Source: an uncultured Eubacteriales bacterium
Lineage (GTDB): Bacteria > Bacillota > Clostridia > Oscillospirales > Oscillospiraceae
Length of the DNA stretch: 33,197 nt
Reading direction: 5' to 3'
Assembly (NCBI GenBank): GCA_900549485.1
Contig: UROG01000032.1
Location: 1 to 33,197 of the forward strand
In this document: piece after piece, positions 7,715 through 15,832 of the stretch
Layout of the letters: each line of letters opens with the position of its first letter
How positions within the stretch are numbered: position 1 is the stretch's first letter
Translations under genes and position numbers: made by a program
Notes under the pieces: generated by a model
What the model was told of the DNA's origin: nothing
Seen by the model: the letters and a program-made list of their open reading frames with translations, nothing else
Databases searched by the model: none

Positions 7715-9204
7715 TTGCCCCCTGTTGCATAATGCATGATTTTTTCCTGATCTGCGTCCTGTATAAGCATTTCGCCGGTTTTTACGCCCTCGTTGAGCAC
7801 GATGATCCTGTCGCTCATTCTCAGTATCTCAGGCAGCTCCGAGGATATCATTATTATCGACTTGCCTTCCTCCACAAGCTCGGTCATAAGCTTGTATATC
7901 TCGCTTTTAGCGCCGACGTCTATACCCCTTGTCGGCTCGTCGAATATCAGGATGTCGCAGTTCTTTTCAAGCCACTTCGCTATGACGACCTTTTGCTGGT
8001 TGCCGCCGGACAGCCCCCTTACAAGCGCTTCCGTGCCGGGCGTTTTTATCTTGATGCTGTCGATATATGTACCGGTCATCTCTGTGACACGCTTTTTCTG
8101 CACGACGCCCGCCTTAGAGTATTCGTCAAGCGTCGGCAGCACGGTATTGTCGGAAACGGGAAGCCCCAGACACAGCCCGAAGCGCTTTCTATCCTCGCTG
8201 AGATATCCGATGCCTTTTTTCACCGCATCCTGCGGACTTTTTATCGTGACTTCCTTCCCGTTTATCTTTATCGTACCCGAATCCATCGGATCGGCGCCGC
8301 AGATAAGGCGCATTGTCTCTGTGCGTCCCGCGCCCATAAGCCCTGCGAAGCCGAGTATTTCGCCCTTTTTGAGCTGAAAACTGACGTCGTGGACGTCCTT
8401 TGAGCAGAGATGCTCACATTCGAGTACAACGGGCGCATCGTCGGCGACCATGGAATGGCTCTTCGGCTCCTCGTATATCACGCGCCCGACCATCATCTGT
8501 ATTATGTCGGGCAGGGTAAGCTCACTCATGGGCTTTGTGTCGATATACTGCCCGTCTCTCATGACGGTCACCCTGTCCGCAACCACACGCAGCTCCTCAA
8601 GCCGGTGTGAGATATAGATTATCCCGACGCCCTTCTCCTTGAGTATTTTTATGAATTTGAAAAGATCCTCGATCTCCGATTCCGTCAGCGCCGCAGTCGG
8701 CTCGTCCATTATCATTATTTTCGTGGAATCGAAGCTGAGCGCCTTTGCTATTTCCACCATCTGCTGCAATGCGACCGTCAGCTTCTTTACCGGCGTTGTC
8801 GGGTCAAGCTGACCGAGATGCAGCGACTCAAGCAGCGTCCTCGTGTCGGCGTTGAGCTTTCTGTCGTCGGTAAATATCCCCTTCATAGGCTCGCGGCCTA
8901 TCCAGATATTCTGCGCGACTGTAAGATCCTGCATAAGATTTATCTCCTGATGGATTATTCTTATGCCCAGATTCTGCGCATCGTGAACGTTGTTGACGGA
9001 AACCTCTTCCCCGTTGATCAATATCTGTCCCGCATCCTTCTTATACACGCCGGACAGGCATTTCATCAGGGTGCTTTTGCCGGCTCCGTTTTCACCCACA
9101 AGCGCGTGTACCTCGCCCGCGTTCAGGTCAAAACGGCAGTCCGCCAAGGCGTGCACGCCCGGAAAAGACTTTTCTATGCCGCGCATTTCAAGCAACTGAG
9201 CCAA
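7711..9204 (-). CDS. ABC sugar-type transporter, double-domain ATPase (RbsA/MglA family)
   Basis: The 497-residue protein has two nucleotide-binding domains in tandem. The first has a complete Walker A (GENGAGKST, about 38-46) and Walker B (IMIMDEPTAAL); its signature reads LTVALQQM, which departs from the LSxGQ form usual in this family. The second has a degenerate Walker A (GLMGAGRTE) but an intact LSGGNQQK signature and FDEPTRGIDVG, the usual asymmetry of RbsA and MglA. I take TTG 9204 as start because it gives the expected N-terminus LLEMRGIEKSFPGVHAL; a G-run lies about nine bases upstream. First gene of the operon ATPase-permease-binding protein. Confidence 0.9.
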   Translation of the reverse strand: MAQLLEMRGIEKSFPGVHALADCRFDLNAGEVHALVGENGAGKSTLMKCLSGVYKKDAGQILINGEEVSVNNVHDAQNLGIRIIHQEINLMQDLTVAQNIWIGREPMKGIFTDDRKLNADTRTLLESLHLGQLDPTTPVKKLTVALQQMVEIAKALSFDSTKIMIMDEPTAALTESEIEDLFKFIKILKEKGVGIIYISHRLEELRVVADRVTVMRDGQYIDTKPMSELTLPDIIQMMVGRVIYEEPKSHSMVADDAPVVLECEHLCSKDVHDVSFQLKKGEILGFAGLMGAGRTETMRLICGADPMDSGTIKINGKEVTIKSPQDAVKKGIGYLSEDRKRFGLCLGLPVSDNTVLPTLDEYSKAGVVQKKRVTEMTGTYIDSIKIKTPGTEALVRGLSGGNQQKVVIAKWLEKNCDILIFDEPTRGIDVGAKSEIYKLMTELVEEGKSIIMISSELPEILRMSDRIIVLNEGVKTGEMLIQDADQEKIMHYATGGK

Positions 9205-9440
9205 AGTTCAGCCCCCCGTTTCTGTTTGATACTTTTTTACGTTTACAAAAACGCCCTGCAGCGCCGGCGGTTCCGCGCAAAGAATTGTATCAGATTCCGC
9301 TTGTCGGATTTGTGCGATTTAACGAAGCGTCATCAAAGGAAACGGCGGCGGTTTTCATTGCCGGTCTGCCGTTTTCATCAATAATCTGCGTTTTGCGTCA
9401 GGTGAACCGGTTCGTTTTTGCTGTAAAAAAAGAAACTCTG
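9205..9440 (-). other. long 5' leader of the ABC transporter operon
   Basis: About 235 bases separate the predicted transcription start from the ATPase gene. Apart from the GAACCGGTTC palindrome near its beginning I see no gene and no riboswitch class I can name. It contains several short G/C-rich complementary stretches (such as CGCCGGCG at 9259-9266) that could fold. Confidence 0.4.
9404..9413. promoter_or_regulatory. LacI-type operator candidate
   Basis: GAACCGGTTC is a perfect ten-base palindrome with the central CCGG common in LacI/GalR-family operators. It lies about 30 bases downstream of the predicted transcription start of the ABC operon, a usual place for a repressor roadblock. No LacI-family gene is in the window. 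Confidence 0.4.
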
Positions 9441-9445
9441 TAAGT

Positions 9446-9474
9446 AGTATATTATTTTTCACATATAAAGTCAA
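9446..9474 (-). promoter_or_regulatory. promoter of the ABC transporter operon
   Basis: Read on the minus strand, TTGACT (9474-9469) and TATACT (9451-9446) are separated by 17 bases, a near-consensus SigA promoter in an AT-rich patch. Confidence 0.7.
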
Positions 9475-9551
9475 TTGTGACAGCTTCTAATTTATGCACT
9501 TTATATTTGTCTGTATTGCACAAAGCACAAGAAGCGCCGCCGTGCGCGTAA

Positions 9552-9650
9552 GAGTGGAGAGTGGAGAGTGAAGTTAAGGTATCGGCAGAGCCGACACAAT
9601 AACTCCTCACTCCTCATTCCTATCTCCTCACTCAATGAAGCTCCTCACTC
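9552..9650 (-). repeat. stop-codon-associated heptamer repeat, copy A
   Basis: On the minus strand it opens with the mnmA stop codon (TGAGGAGCTTCAT), goes on with GTGAGGA-type heptamers, then GTTATTGTG and a small hairpin TCGGC-TCT-GCCGA (9594-9582). Beyond the hairpin lies a second heptamer array of the opposite sense (ACTCTCC units). Related copies are at 12871, 17041 and 21908, all in the same orientation to the gene they end. Confidence 0.7.
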
Positions 9651-10640
9651 AATAAACCCGCCGCCAAGAACGCGCTCACCGTCATAGAGAACGGCGGACT
9701 GCCCTGCGGCAGGGGCGCGAACCGGCTCGTCGCAGGTTATTTTCACCCTGTCCCCCTCGATCCTTGCGATGCACGGCGGATTTTCCCACTTGGTGTGCCG
9801 CACACGGACATTGGCGCGAACCGGCGCAGACGGGACGTCGATCATCCAGTTGAAATCGTGCGCAGTTACCTCTGTCTTGAAAAGCTCCTCCCAGAGGGCA
9901 AGCTCCACTGTGTTGCGCACGGCGTCTATGCGGGAAATATATAGCTTCCGCCCGTCAAAAAGACCGGGTCTGCGCTGACCGACGGTATAGCGGTAGATAC
10001 CCTCGTGCCGGCCTACGACCTCGCCGTGGAATATAAAATCCCCCTCCGGCGGCATTTTCGCTCTTTGGGCAAGCCAGCCGATGTAGTTCTTGTCGGGGAT
10101 GAAGCATATTTCCATGCTGTCGCCCTTGTGCGCAACGGGCAGATCAAGCTCCTCCGCCATTCGCCGCGTCTCGGTCTTTTCAAAGCTTCCGAGCGGCAGG
10201 ACAAGGCGGCTTATCTGCTCCCGCTTCAGCCGGCAGAGCATATAGCTCTGATCGTTCGAGGGACGGCCTTTATACAATATTCCGTTTTCGCATCTTGCGT
10301 AATGTCCGGTGGCGATATGCTCTGCGCCTATTCTGTCCGCCTCTTCGATGAGGTTTCTGAATTTCATCGACGGGTTGCAGAGTATGCAGGGGTTCGGCGT
10401 TTCGCCGCGCAGATAGCACGCCGTGAACGGTCTGCATACCTTTTCCTCAAGCTCCGCCCTCACGTCGCGCACCTCAAGCGGGATACCGACAAATTCCGCC
10501 GTTTTCACCGCGTCGCTGAGCGCGTTTTCATCCGTATTGTCAAGGTACAGCCCATGCACCTCATAGCCCTGCCTTTTAAGCAGCACCGAACACACGGCGG
10601 AATCCACCCCGCCGGAAAAACCCAAAACCACTTTTTTCAT
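9645..10640 (-). CDS. mnmA: tRNA-specific 2-thiouridylase MnmA
   Basis: MnmA activates the wobble uridine of Lys, Glu and Gln tRNAs with ATP and replaces oxygen 2 with sulfur. The 331-residue protein has the PP-loop SGGVDSA (9-15), the catalytic Cys88 in ILCN and the persulfide-forming Cys179 in MEICF, as well as GHYAR and SNDQSYML, the tRNA/ATP-binding signatures. It is somewhat shorter than the usual 350-370. Its start overlaps the mnmG stop by four bases, so the two enzymes acting on the same nucleotide are translationally coupled. The stop codon lies inside repeat copy A, so the last residues (GFIE) border the repeat. Confidence 0.95.
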   Translation of the reverse strand: MKKVVLGFSGGVDSAVCSVLLKRQGYEVHGLYLDNTDENALSDAVKTAEFVGIPLEVRDVRAELEEKVCRPFTACYLRGETPNPCILCNPSMKFRNLIEEADRIGAEHIATGHYARCENGILYKGRPSNDQSYMLCRLKREQISRLVLPLGSFEKTETRRMAEELDLPVAHKGDSMEICFIPDKNYIGWLAQRAKMPPEGDFIFHGEVVGRHEGIYRYTVGQRRPGLFDGRKLYISRIDAVRNTVELALWEELFKTEVTAHDFNWMIDVPSAPVRANVRVRHTKWENPPCIARIEGDRVKITCDEPVRAPAAGQSAVLYDGERVLGGGFIE

Positions 10641-12508
10641 TTTCTGTTCTCCAGATACACCATAAGCACCGTCACATCCGCCGGCGACACGCCGGATATG
10701 CGCCCTGCCTGACCGAAATTGTCCGGACGTATTTTTTTCAGCTTTTCCTTCGCTTCAAGCCTCAGACCGACTATATCGTCATAGTCAATATCATCAGGGA
10801 GTCTGCGCTCCTCCATTTTTTTGAACTCCTCCACCTGCTTCAGCTGCCGCTTGATATACCCGTCGTACTTGAGGCGTATCTCGACCTGATCGCATATCGC
10901 GCGCGAAAGCGCGGGTCTATCCTTATCAAACGGCGCGATATCGCGGTAGCTTATCTGCGGACGGCGCACAAGCTCGGCAAGAGAAGCGCCGTTTCTGACG
11001 TCCGCGGTGCCGTGCGCCTCAAGCAGCGCGGACAGCTGCGCATCCGGCGCGATATGGGTATGCTCAAGCCGGTCAAGCTCTTTTTCGACGGCGGCATACT
11101 TTTCAAGCACCCTGTTATACTGCTCCGCGCTCACAAGCCCTATCTCAAAGCCTATGCGCGAAAGGCGCTGATCGGCGTTGTCCTGCCGGTGCAGGAGGCG
11201 GTACTCGCTGCGCGATGTCATCATCCGGTACGGCTCATTCGTACCCTTGGTCACAAGGTCGTCGATAAGCGTGCCGATATACCCGTCCGAGCGGCGGAGA
11301 ATGAACGCCGTTTCACCCTTTATCTTCCGCGCCGCGTTGACGCCCGCGACAAAGCCCTGAACCGCTGCCTCTTCGTAGCCGGAGGAGCCGTTGAACTGCC
11401 CCGCGCCGTAAAAGCCGGATATCTTCTTGCTCTCAAGAGTTGCATACAGCTCCGTCGGGTCGATGCAGTCATACTCTATCGCGTAGGCGCAGCGCGTCAT
11501 TTCTGCGTGCTCAAGCCCTGGGACGGTATGCAGCATCTCTATCTGCACCTCCTCCGGCAGTGAGGAAGAAAAGCCCTGAATATAAAGCTCCTCCGTCTGC
11601 TTGCCCATAGGCTCCACAAAAAGCTGGTGGCGCGGCTTGTCCTTGAACGTCACGACCTTTGTCTCGATACTGGGGCAGTAGCGCGGGCCGACGCCCTCGA
11701 TAACGCCGGAGTATATGGGGCTTCGGTCAAGGTTTGCGCGGATTATTTCATGTGTGCGCTCGTTTGTATATGTCAGATAGCACACGGCGGAGTTATCGCA
11801 TTTTTCACTCGTGGAGAAGGAAAACGGCTCTATCTCCTCATCGCCCGGCTGGATCTCCATTTTATCAAAATCCACCGTGCGCCGGTTCACTCTCGGCGGG
11901 GTGCCGGTCTTGAAGCGGCGCATATTCAGCCCAAGCTCCTTGAGCCTTGCGCCCAGCGGCACGGCGGCGGCAAGCCCGTCCGGTCCGGAGGAGCGCAGCA
12001 CCTCGCCCACGATCGTGCGCCCGTCAAGATATGTACCCGTCGCGGCGATAACGGCGGCGCATTTATAGGTCGCCCCCGTGTGCGTGGTGACGGAGACGAC
12101 TTTGCCGTCCTCAACGCCGATATCTACTATCTCCGCCTGCTTTACACGGAGATTATCCTGCAATTCAAGAGTGTGCTTCATTATCTCCTGATAGCGCCGC
12201 CTGTCCGCCTGCGCCCGCAGCGAATGTACCGCGGGGCCTTTCCCGAGATTGAGCATCCGGTACTGGATGCAGGCCTTGTCCGCCGCCTTTCCCATCTCGC
12301 CGCCGAGCGCGTCCAGCTCACGCACAAGGTGACCCTTGCCGGTGCCGCCTATGGCGGGGTTGCACGGCATATTGCCCACGCTGTCAAGATTGACAGTGAA
12401 GCATACCGTATCCAGCCCCAGCCGCGCCGCGGCCAGCGCCGCCTCTATTCCCGCGTGTCCCGCGCCGATCACCGCAATGTCGCATTTTCCCGCATCGTAT
12501 CTTTTCAA
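10637..12508 (-). CDS. mnmG: tRNA uridine 5-carboxymethylaminomethyl modification enzyme MnmG (GidA)
   Basis: MnmG, with MnmE, installs the aminomethyl-type group on carbon 5 of wobble uridine using FAD, NADH and a methylene-tetrahydrofolate carbon. The FAD-binding motif VIGAGHAGIEAALAAARLG is at the N-terminus, followed by the family signature MPCNPAIGGTGKGHLVRELD; the GidA C-terminal features (SRSEYRLLHRQDNAD, GYIKRQ) are present, and length (623) is normal. I prefer TTG 12508, nine bases after AAAAAAGG, over GTG 12517, which overlaps that ribosome site. MnmE is not in the window. mnmA follows with a four-base overlap. No promoter stands out between the terminator at 12573 and this gene. 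Confidence 0.95.
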   Translation of the reverse strand: MKRYDAGKCDIAVIGAGHAGIEAALAAARLGLDTVCFTVNLDSVGNMPCNPAIGGTGKGHLVRELDALGGEMGKAADKACIQYRMLNLGKGPAVHSLRAQADRRRYQEIMKHTLELQDNLRVKQAEIVDIGVEDGKVVSVTTHTGATYKCAAVIAATGTYLDGRTIVGEVLRSSGPDGLAAAVPLGARLKELGLNMRRFKTGTPPRVNRRTVDFDKMEIQPGDEEIEPFSFSTSEKCDNSAVCYLTYTNERTHEIIRANLDRSPIYSGVIEGVGPRYCPSIETKVVTFKDKPRHQLFVEPMGKQTEELYIQGFSSSLPEEVQIEMLHTVPGLEHAEMTRCAYAIEYDCIDPTELYATLESKKISGFYGAGQFNGSSGYEEAAVQGFVAGVNAARKIKGETAFILRRSDGYIGTLIDDLVTKGTNEPYRMMTSRSEYRLLHRQDNADQRLSRIGFEIGLVSAEQYNRVLEKYAAVEKELDRLEHTHIAPDAQLSALLEAHGTADVRNGASLAELVRRPQISYRDIAPFDKDRPALSRAICDQVEIRLKYDGYIKRQLKQVEEFKKMEERRLPDDIDYDDIVGLRLEAKEKLKKIRPDNFGQAGRISGVSPADVTVLMVYLENRK

Positions 12509-12572
12509 ATTCCGCACCTTTTTTCTGCAATTTTATTTCCATTAGGATATCACCGCCGCGCCTCCTGCGCAA

Positions 12573-12613
12573 GAAAAAATTCCGGAACGCGCCTGAAATG
12601 ACGCGTCCCGGAA
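12573..12613 (-). terminator. terminator upstream of mnmG, ending the 15.7-12.6 kb operon
   Basis: On the minus strand TTCCGGGACGCG pairs with CGCGTTCCGGAA (one mismatch) and is followed by a TTTTTTCTT run. It lies just after the ferredoxin remnant. Confidence 0.8.
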
Positions 12614-12627
12614 CAGACATATTACTG

Positions 12628-12849
12628 TCAGCCGAGATATTCGCCCGGAACCTCGATAACAAGGTCGGAGGTGGGGAAGGAGGAGCAGGGGTGGATGTAG
12701 CCATAGCGTACATCCGCCCAGCGGCGCAGTTCGTTTTCCTCGGGGATGCAGACCGTGCCGGAAACGAGCTTGCTTCTGCACCAGCCGCATTCGCCGCTGC
12801 GGCAGCGGGAGGGCGCCTTGATCCCGGCGCGCTCAATGGCGACCAGCAC
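12628..12849 (-). pseudogene. C-terminal remnant of a 2Fe-2S ferredoxin-domain protein
   Basis: The 73 residues hold the cluster motif of plant-type ferredoxins: Cys16-x4-Cys21-x2-Cys24 in CRSGECGWC, and Cys55 in YIHPC. The usual N-terminal beta strands are missing, and the frame stays open for only seven more codons (to 12870) before a TGA at the edge of repeat copy B. In Clostridia this type of sequence, ending in VIEVPG, is typically the C-terminus of a much longer flavin or iron-sulfur oxidoreductase. I read it as the tail of such a gene cut off where the repeat begins. A GTG at 12849 could start a tiny protein but has no ribosome site, and the fold would be incomplete. Confidence 0.65.
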
Positions 12850-12870
12850 AGGCTCCTCGGCGGCGGCACA

Positions 12871-12919
12871 TCAACTCCTCACTCCTCATTCCTCACTCCT
12901 AACTGTATAAAGCTCCTCA
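12871..12919 (-). repeat. stop-codon-associated heptamer repeat, copy B (no hairpin)
   Basis: Minus strand: TGAGGAGCTTTATACAGT starts at the stop codon of the 12917-13285 gene, followed by AGGAGTGAGGAATGAGGAGT units and GTTGATGTGCCG. The TCGGC/GCCGA hairpin of the other copies is absent: homology stops exactly where the ferredoxin remnant begins. Confidence 0.65.
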
Positions 12920-13285
12920 TTTCCCGTTTTCGGCTTCCGATACTTCTTCCGCGGGAAATCCGGCGGTATTTTCTTCCGGAGCGTCTTCTTCCGTTGCTTC
13001 TTCCGCACCTTCTTCATCCGCGCCCGCAGATGTCCACGGGGCTTTGCCCTTATATTCAACGCAGTAGCCCTTCGCTGTCGCCCAGAGGCTGATAACGGCG
13101 ATGCCGAGCGCTATAAGCGTCAGCACCGACGCGCAGAGCATCAGCGCAAGCGACACGTCGCCCTTGTCAAAATACGCAAGGACGACCTTTCCGCATGTTA
13201 CCGCCACATAGCCGCAGCCGATGATGCGGATAACGTGCGTGGCGTTTTTCGTGTTGTTGAGATCGTTTATCAGTTTTTCTTTCAT
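12917..13285 (-). CDS. small membrane protein of unknown function
   Basis: 122 residues with two hydrophobic segments (about 19-38 and 46-69) and a highly acidic C-terminal tail (EEGAEEATEEDAPEE). The tail is probably cytoplasmic or extracellular and unstructured. The start overlaps the stop of the preceding gene by four bases, so it is a genuine member of the operon. No family is recognised. Its stop codon is the first codon of repeat copy B. Confidence 0.65.
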   Translation of the reverse strand: MKEKLINDLNNTKNATHVIRIIGCGYVAVTCGKVVLAYFDKGDVSLALMLCASVLTLIALGIAVISLWATAKGYCVEYKGKAPWTSAGADEEGAEEATEEDAPEENTAGFPAEEVSEAENGK

Positions 13286-13707
13286 TTTCCGCCACCTGAG
13301 CCTATGCTGAAGCCGAAAATTTTGTTGCTGAAGCCATTTCTCAGTCTTTCAAAGTCGGTACATTCATATGGCATATCCGGATGGCGCGCCATCCACTCGC
13401 TCCTCACCGCCTCGGCAAACGCATCCGCCTTTTCGCTGTGTCTTTCCAGCGCGGCGGGGGCGGCAAAGGTCAGGAGGAAATACTGCATATCGCAGAACTT
13501 TCTCTTTTTGAAAAGCCCGCTCACCCTGCCGTCCATCCACTGCGCAAGCTCACGCGCAGCGGCGGGGATATCGGCGCACTGCTCAAGCTCGTCAAAAAAC
13601 GGCTGGCAGAGCTTCATATATTCGTCGCAGAGCGCGGCATATCTTTTGCGGTTGAAGCCGTCGAGGTACGACGTGATGTTCGCAGGGATGTAAAGCTCAA
13701 AATTCAT
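13282..13707 (-). CDS. hypothetical cytoplasmic protein
   Basis: A 141-residue protein that is mostly helical in appearance, with no signal peptide or membrane segment. Features are a repeated pattern of Tyr/Phe and Cys (CDEYMKLCQPFFDELEQCAD) and a Gly-rich end. I recognise no family. ATG 13707 is preceded by AGGGGAC at suitable distance. It overlaps the membrane protein gene downstream by four bases and follows the thioesterase gene by 21 bases, so it is part of the DUF4230 operon. Confidence 0.65.
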   Translation of the reverse strand: MNFELYIPANITSYLDGFNRKRYAALCDEYMKLCQPFFDELEQCADIPAAARELAQWMDGRVSGLFKKRKFCDMQYFLLTFAAPAALERHSEKADAFAEAVRSEWMARHPDMPYECTDFERLRNGFSNKIFGFSIGSGGGK

Positions 13708-13728
13708 CGGTCTGTCCCCTTTTCAATA

Positions 13729-14112
13729 TTATTTCTTTTTCGCGCCGACCTTTTCCATGAACCGGTCAAGCTTCACGACAAAGCGCTCATGCTCGCCCTG
13801 TCCTATCAGGCCGCACTCGTCATATGCCTTCACGCTGAAAACGAGCCGTCTGCCGTCCTCCTCGATAAGCTCACTCTCCGCCCAGACCTTCATTCCGACG
13901 GGCGTCGCCGCGTCGTGGCTGACGTTGAGCTTCGTGCCGACCGTCGTCATGCCCTCGCCGAGGAACGGAGCGACGGAAGTCTGCGCCGCTTCCTCCATAA
14001 GACCGATAAGGCAGGGCGTCGCATATACGTCCACCACGCCGGAGCCTATTTTGCTTGCAACATTTTTTTCGCTTACGGTATCCTCCGCACGTCCTTTGAT
14101 TCCGATTTCCAT
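13729..14112 (-). CDS. FlK-like hotdog-fold acyl-CoA thioesterase
   Basis: The 127-residue length and layout match the fluoroacetyl-CoA thioesterase (FlK)-like branch of hotdog proteins. The catalytic residues known in FlK have candidates here: Thr32 (YATP), Glu40 (GLMEEA) and His66 (VSHDA), followed by PVG and the central VSHDAATPVGMKV strand. Members hydrolyse short acyl-CoA thioesters; the actual substrate is unknown, and fluoroacetate has no special support. CAGGAGA lies before ATG 14112. It sits in an operon with membrane proteins of unknown role, so a detoxifying or housekeeping function cannot be chosen. Confidence 0.8.
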   Translation of the reverse strand: MEIGIKGRAEDTVSEKNVASKIGSGVVDVYATPCLIGLMEEAAQTSVAPFLGEGMTTVGTKLNVSHDAATPVGMKVWAESELIEEDGRRLVFSVKAYDECGLIGQGEHERFVVKLDRFMEKVGAKKK

Positions 14113-14159
14113 ATTATTTTCTCCTGTTCATTCATTTTTCGGCAGAAGCCGCCGTTGTA

Positions 14160-14978
14160 TCAGCCGTCGTCATCCGCGCCGGCATAAGCCCTCTCACGGG
14201 TTCTGATTTTCGGTATATATCTGAATAGATCAAGACCCGTCAGGAGCTTGACGAACCATATAAAAAACGCAAGACCGAGCATCGGTATGACGCAGGAGGT
14301 GACTATCATCACGGCAAGCGTCTCGATAAACCTGTTGAGGATATCCGCCGCCTTTGCCGCCAGCCCCGTGGTAGTCTCCGACAGCTTTTCCATGAGCATA
14401 TCTATGACCGTGGCGTCGTCGTCCGCCTCGACAAATTCCGATGTGTCGTTCGTAAACTGCTGCGCCGAGACAAGCGTGTTGTCTATCGCCGAATCAAAGC
14501 TTTCATACACCATGTCGGATATGCCCACGCTCAGCGGGATAACGATATACAGCGTGGCGGCAAAGATAAAGAGCTTGAGCGAAAGCCTGCCCATAAGCTT
14601 CGGCATACGGTAAAGGCCTATTATCGCAAAAGCGCAGGCGCACGGAATGAGTATCCTGAAAACGGCGGCGCCGATGACGGAGAGAAGGAATTTCTCCGTA
14701 TACAGCACGCACAGGATAAGCAGGAAGTACTGCGAAAAATCCGCCAGCTTTTCGGCTATCGGCGTCGCTGTATCGCCGGGGATCGCGGATATGCCCGCCG
14801 AAACGAGTGCGGAGGACGATGTAAGCTTCAGCACGGTGTTGACCTTCTCGTCGATCGAGGCGATTATCCGTGCGTTCGCATCGTCCGACGACAGAAGATC
14901 TGCGGCGGGCAGGGCTGATATTACCGCAACGAGTACCAAAAGCGCGGTTATAAGGATTTTTTTGAGCGTATCGTTCAT
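14160..14978 (-). CDS. polytopic membrane protein of unknown function
   Basis: A 272-residue protein with an N-terminal signal-like helix (residues 7-24), an extracytoplasmic stretch of about 60 residues, three hydrophobic helices between about 83 and 160, a second acidic extracytoplasmic region (VEADDDATV) and a last helix pair around 215-250. The end is charged (RTRERAYAGADDDG). No family recognised. Its start overlaps the DUF4230 gene stop by four bases, and both proteins have a short helix plus outside domain, so a joint envelope role is possible but is inference. Confidence 0.7.
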   Translation of the reverse strand: MNDTLKKILITALLVLVAVISALPAADLLSSDDANARIIASIDEKVNTVLKLTSSSALVSAGISAIPGDTATPIAEKLADFSQYFLLILCVLYTEKFLLSVIGAAVFRILIPCACAFAIIGLYRMPKLMGRLSLKLFIFAATLYIVIPLSVGISDMVYESFDSAIDNTLVSAQQFTNDTSEFVEADDDATVIDMLMEKLSETTTGLAAKAADILNRFIETLAVMIVTSCVIPMLGLAFFIWFVKLLTGLDLFRYIPKIRTRERAYAGADDDG

Positions 14979-15685
14979 TTTTCTGCCTCCTGAGCGCTGT
15001 CGGAAACGCAGGACACCGTATACCGTGACGGATCGACAAGGCTGCCGACAAAGCCGCGGATGATGAGTCGTGCGTTTTCGTCCGCCTTTTCAAGCACTCC
15101 GCGCTCCAGCGCCTTTTCCGACGCGGTAGATTCAAGCTCCGCAAGGGAGGTGTTGAAATCGGCAACGGAGACGGGGTTGCCAAGCCCGCTTTTTTCGGAG
15201 ATGAGGCGGAAGCTGTCGGTGTCGATGTCAACGTCGAAAATTTCGGCGGCGGGGACGCGGACGACGACGGTTCCGAGCGCGTCATCCATTTCTACCGTGA
15301 CGCCGGAAAAGTCTATCCCGGCGTTGACCGTGCCGTCGTAAGCGGCGCAGTAGTTCGTTTCGGTTATGCCAAGCTCTATGGTGTTGAAAAGCCGTCTGAC
15401 GCTCGTATAGCTTATCACATCGGTAAAATAATACTCCGCCGTGACGAGAAAGCCCATATCGTTAAGCCCGTCCTGAAGGGTCTGCGCGGTTATCTTCTTC
15501 CCCACGTTTCTGATAATGACCTTGGGCGTGGGCACGGAGAGCGTTTCCGAGGTGAGCGACTGCTCCGGGGCGCTTTCCTGACCGCGCCGGGCAAGCCAGA
15601 GTACTATCACGCCCAGCACAAGAACGGACACTATCACGATGGAAACGACATACAGCTTTGTTTTGCTTCGTTCTTTAATATGCAT
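14975..15685 (-). CDS. DUF4230 domain protein, membrane anchored
   Basis: 236 residues: a short basic N-terminus, one membrane helix (about 12-32) and an outside domain that matches the DUF4230 pattern (ELGITETNYCAAYDGTVNAGIDFSGV, then VVVRVPAAEIFDVDID). The function of DUF4230 is not known; the domain is widespread as a single-pass surface protein. ATG 15685 has GGAGGG eight bases upstream and a clear promoter. It is the first gene of the leftward operon that runs through the thioesterase to the terminator at 12573. Confidence 0.85.
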   Translation of the reverse strand: MHIKERSKTKLYVVSIVIVSVLVLGVIVLWLARRGQESAPEQSLTSETLSVPTPKVIIRNVGKKITAQTLQDGLNDMGFLVTAEYYFTDVISYTSVRRLFNTIELGITETNYCAAYDGTVNAGIDFSGVTVEMDDALGTVVVRVPAAEIFDVDIDTDSFRLISEKSGLGNPVSVADFNTSLAELESTASEKALERGVLEKADENARLIIRGFVGSLVDPSRYTVSCVSDSAQEAEK

Positions 15686-15705
15686 GGCTCATTCCCTCCG
15701 TAATT

Positions 15706-15734
15706 ATTATACAGATTCCGCGCCGTCTTTGCAA
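15706..15734 (-). promoter_or_regulatory. promoter of the DUF4230 operon
   Basis: Minus strand TTGCAA (15734-15729) and TATAAT (15711-15706) with a 17-base spacer. It is divergent from the diguanylate cyclase promoter, about 60 bases away. Confidence 0.7.
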
Positions 15735-15766
15735 GCATTTGTCGAAACGGGCGCCATTGTGGTCAA

Positions 15767-15800
15767 GCCACTTTACAAACGTGGCAGAAAGAAGTATAAT
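15767..15800 (+). promoter_or_regulatory. diguanylate cyclase promoter with inverted repeat around the -35 box
   Basis: TTTACA (15772-15777) and TATAAT (15795-15800) have an ideal 17-base spacer. GCCAC (15767-15771) and GTGGC (15781-15785) form an inverted repeat that brackets the -35 box and could be a repressor or activator site. Confidence 0.6.
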
Positions 15801-15832
15801 AGTTGCGAACCATGTCGAAAGGGCAGAAATCA

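Noticed and set aside
9205..9440. Riboswitch in the ABC operon leader
   Set aside because: No conserved core of a riboswitch class that I know could be matched; only a palindrome is clear.
9552..9650. Short repeats read as a possible CRISPR array
   Set aside because: Units are seven bases and contiguous, with no spacers and no cas genes.
11627..12601. 324-codon plus-strand frame across mnmG
   Set aside because: Shadow of a highly conserved enzyme; no motif or ribosome site.
12384..12869. 161-codon minus-strand frame across the ferredoxin remnant and the mnmG start
   Set aside because: Proline/arginine-rich product in the wrong frame; runs through the terminator hairpin.
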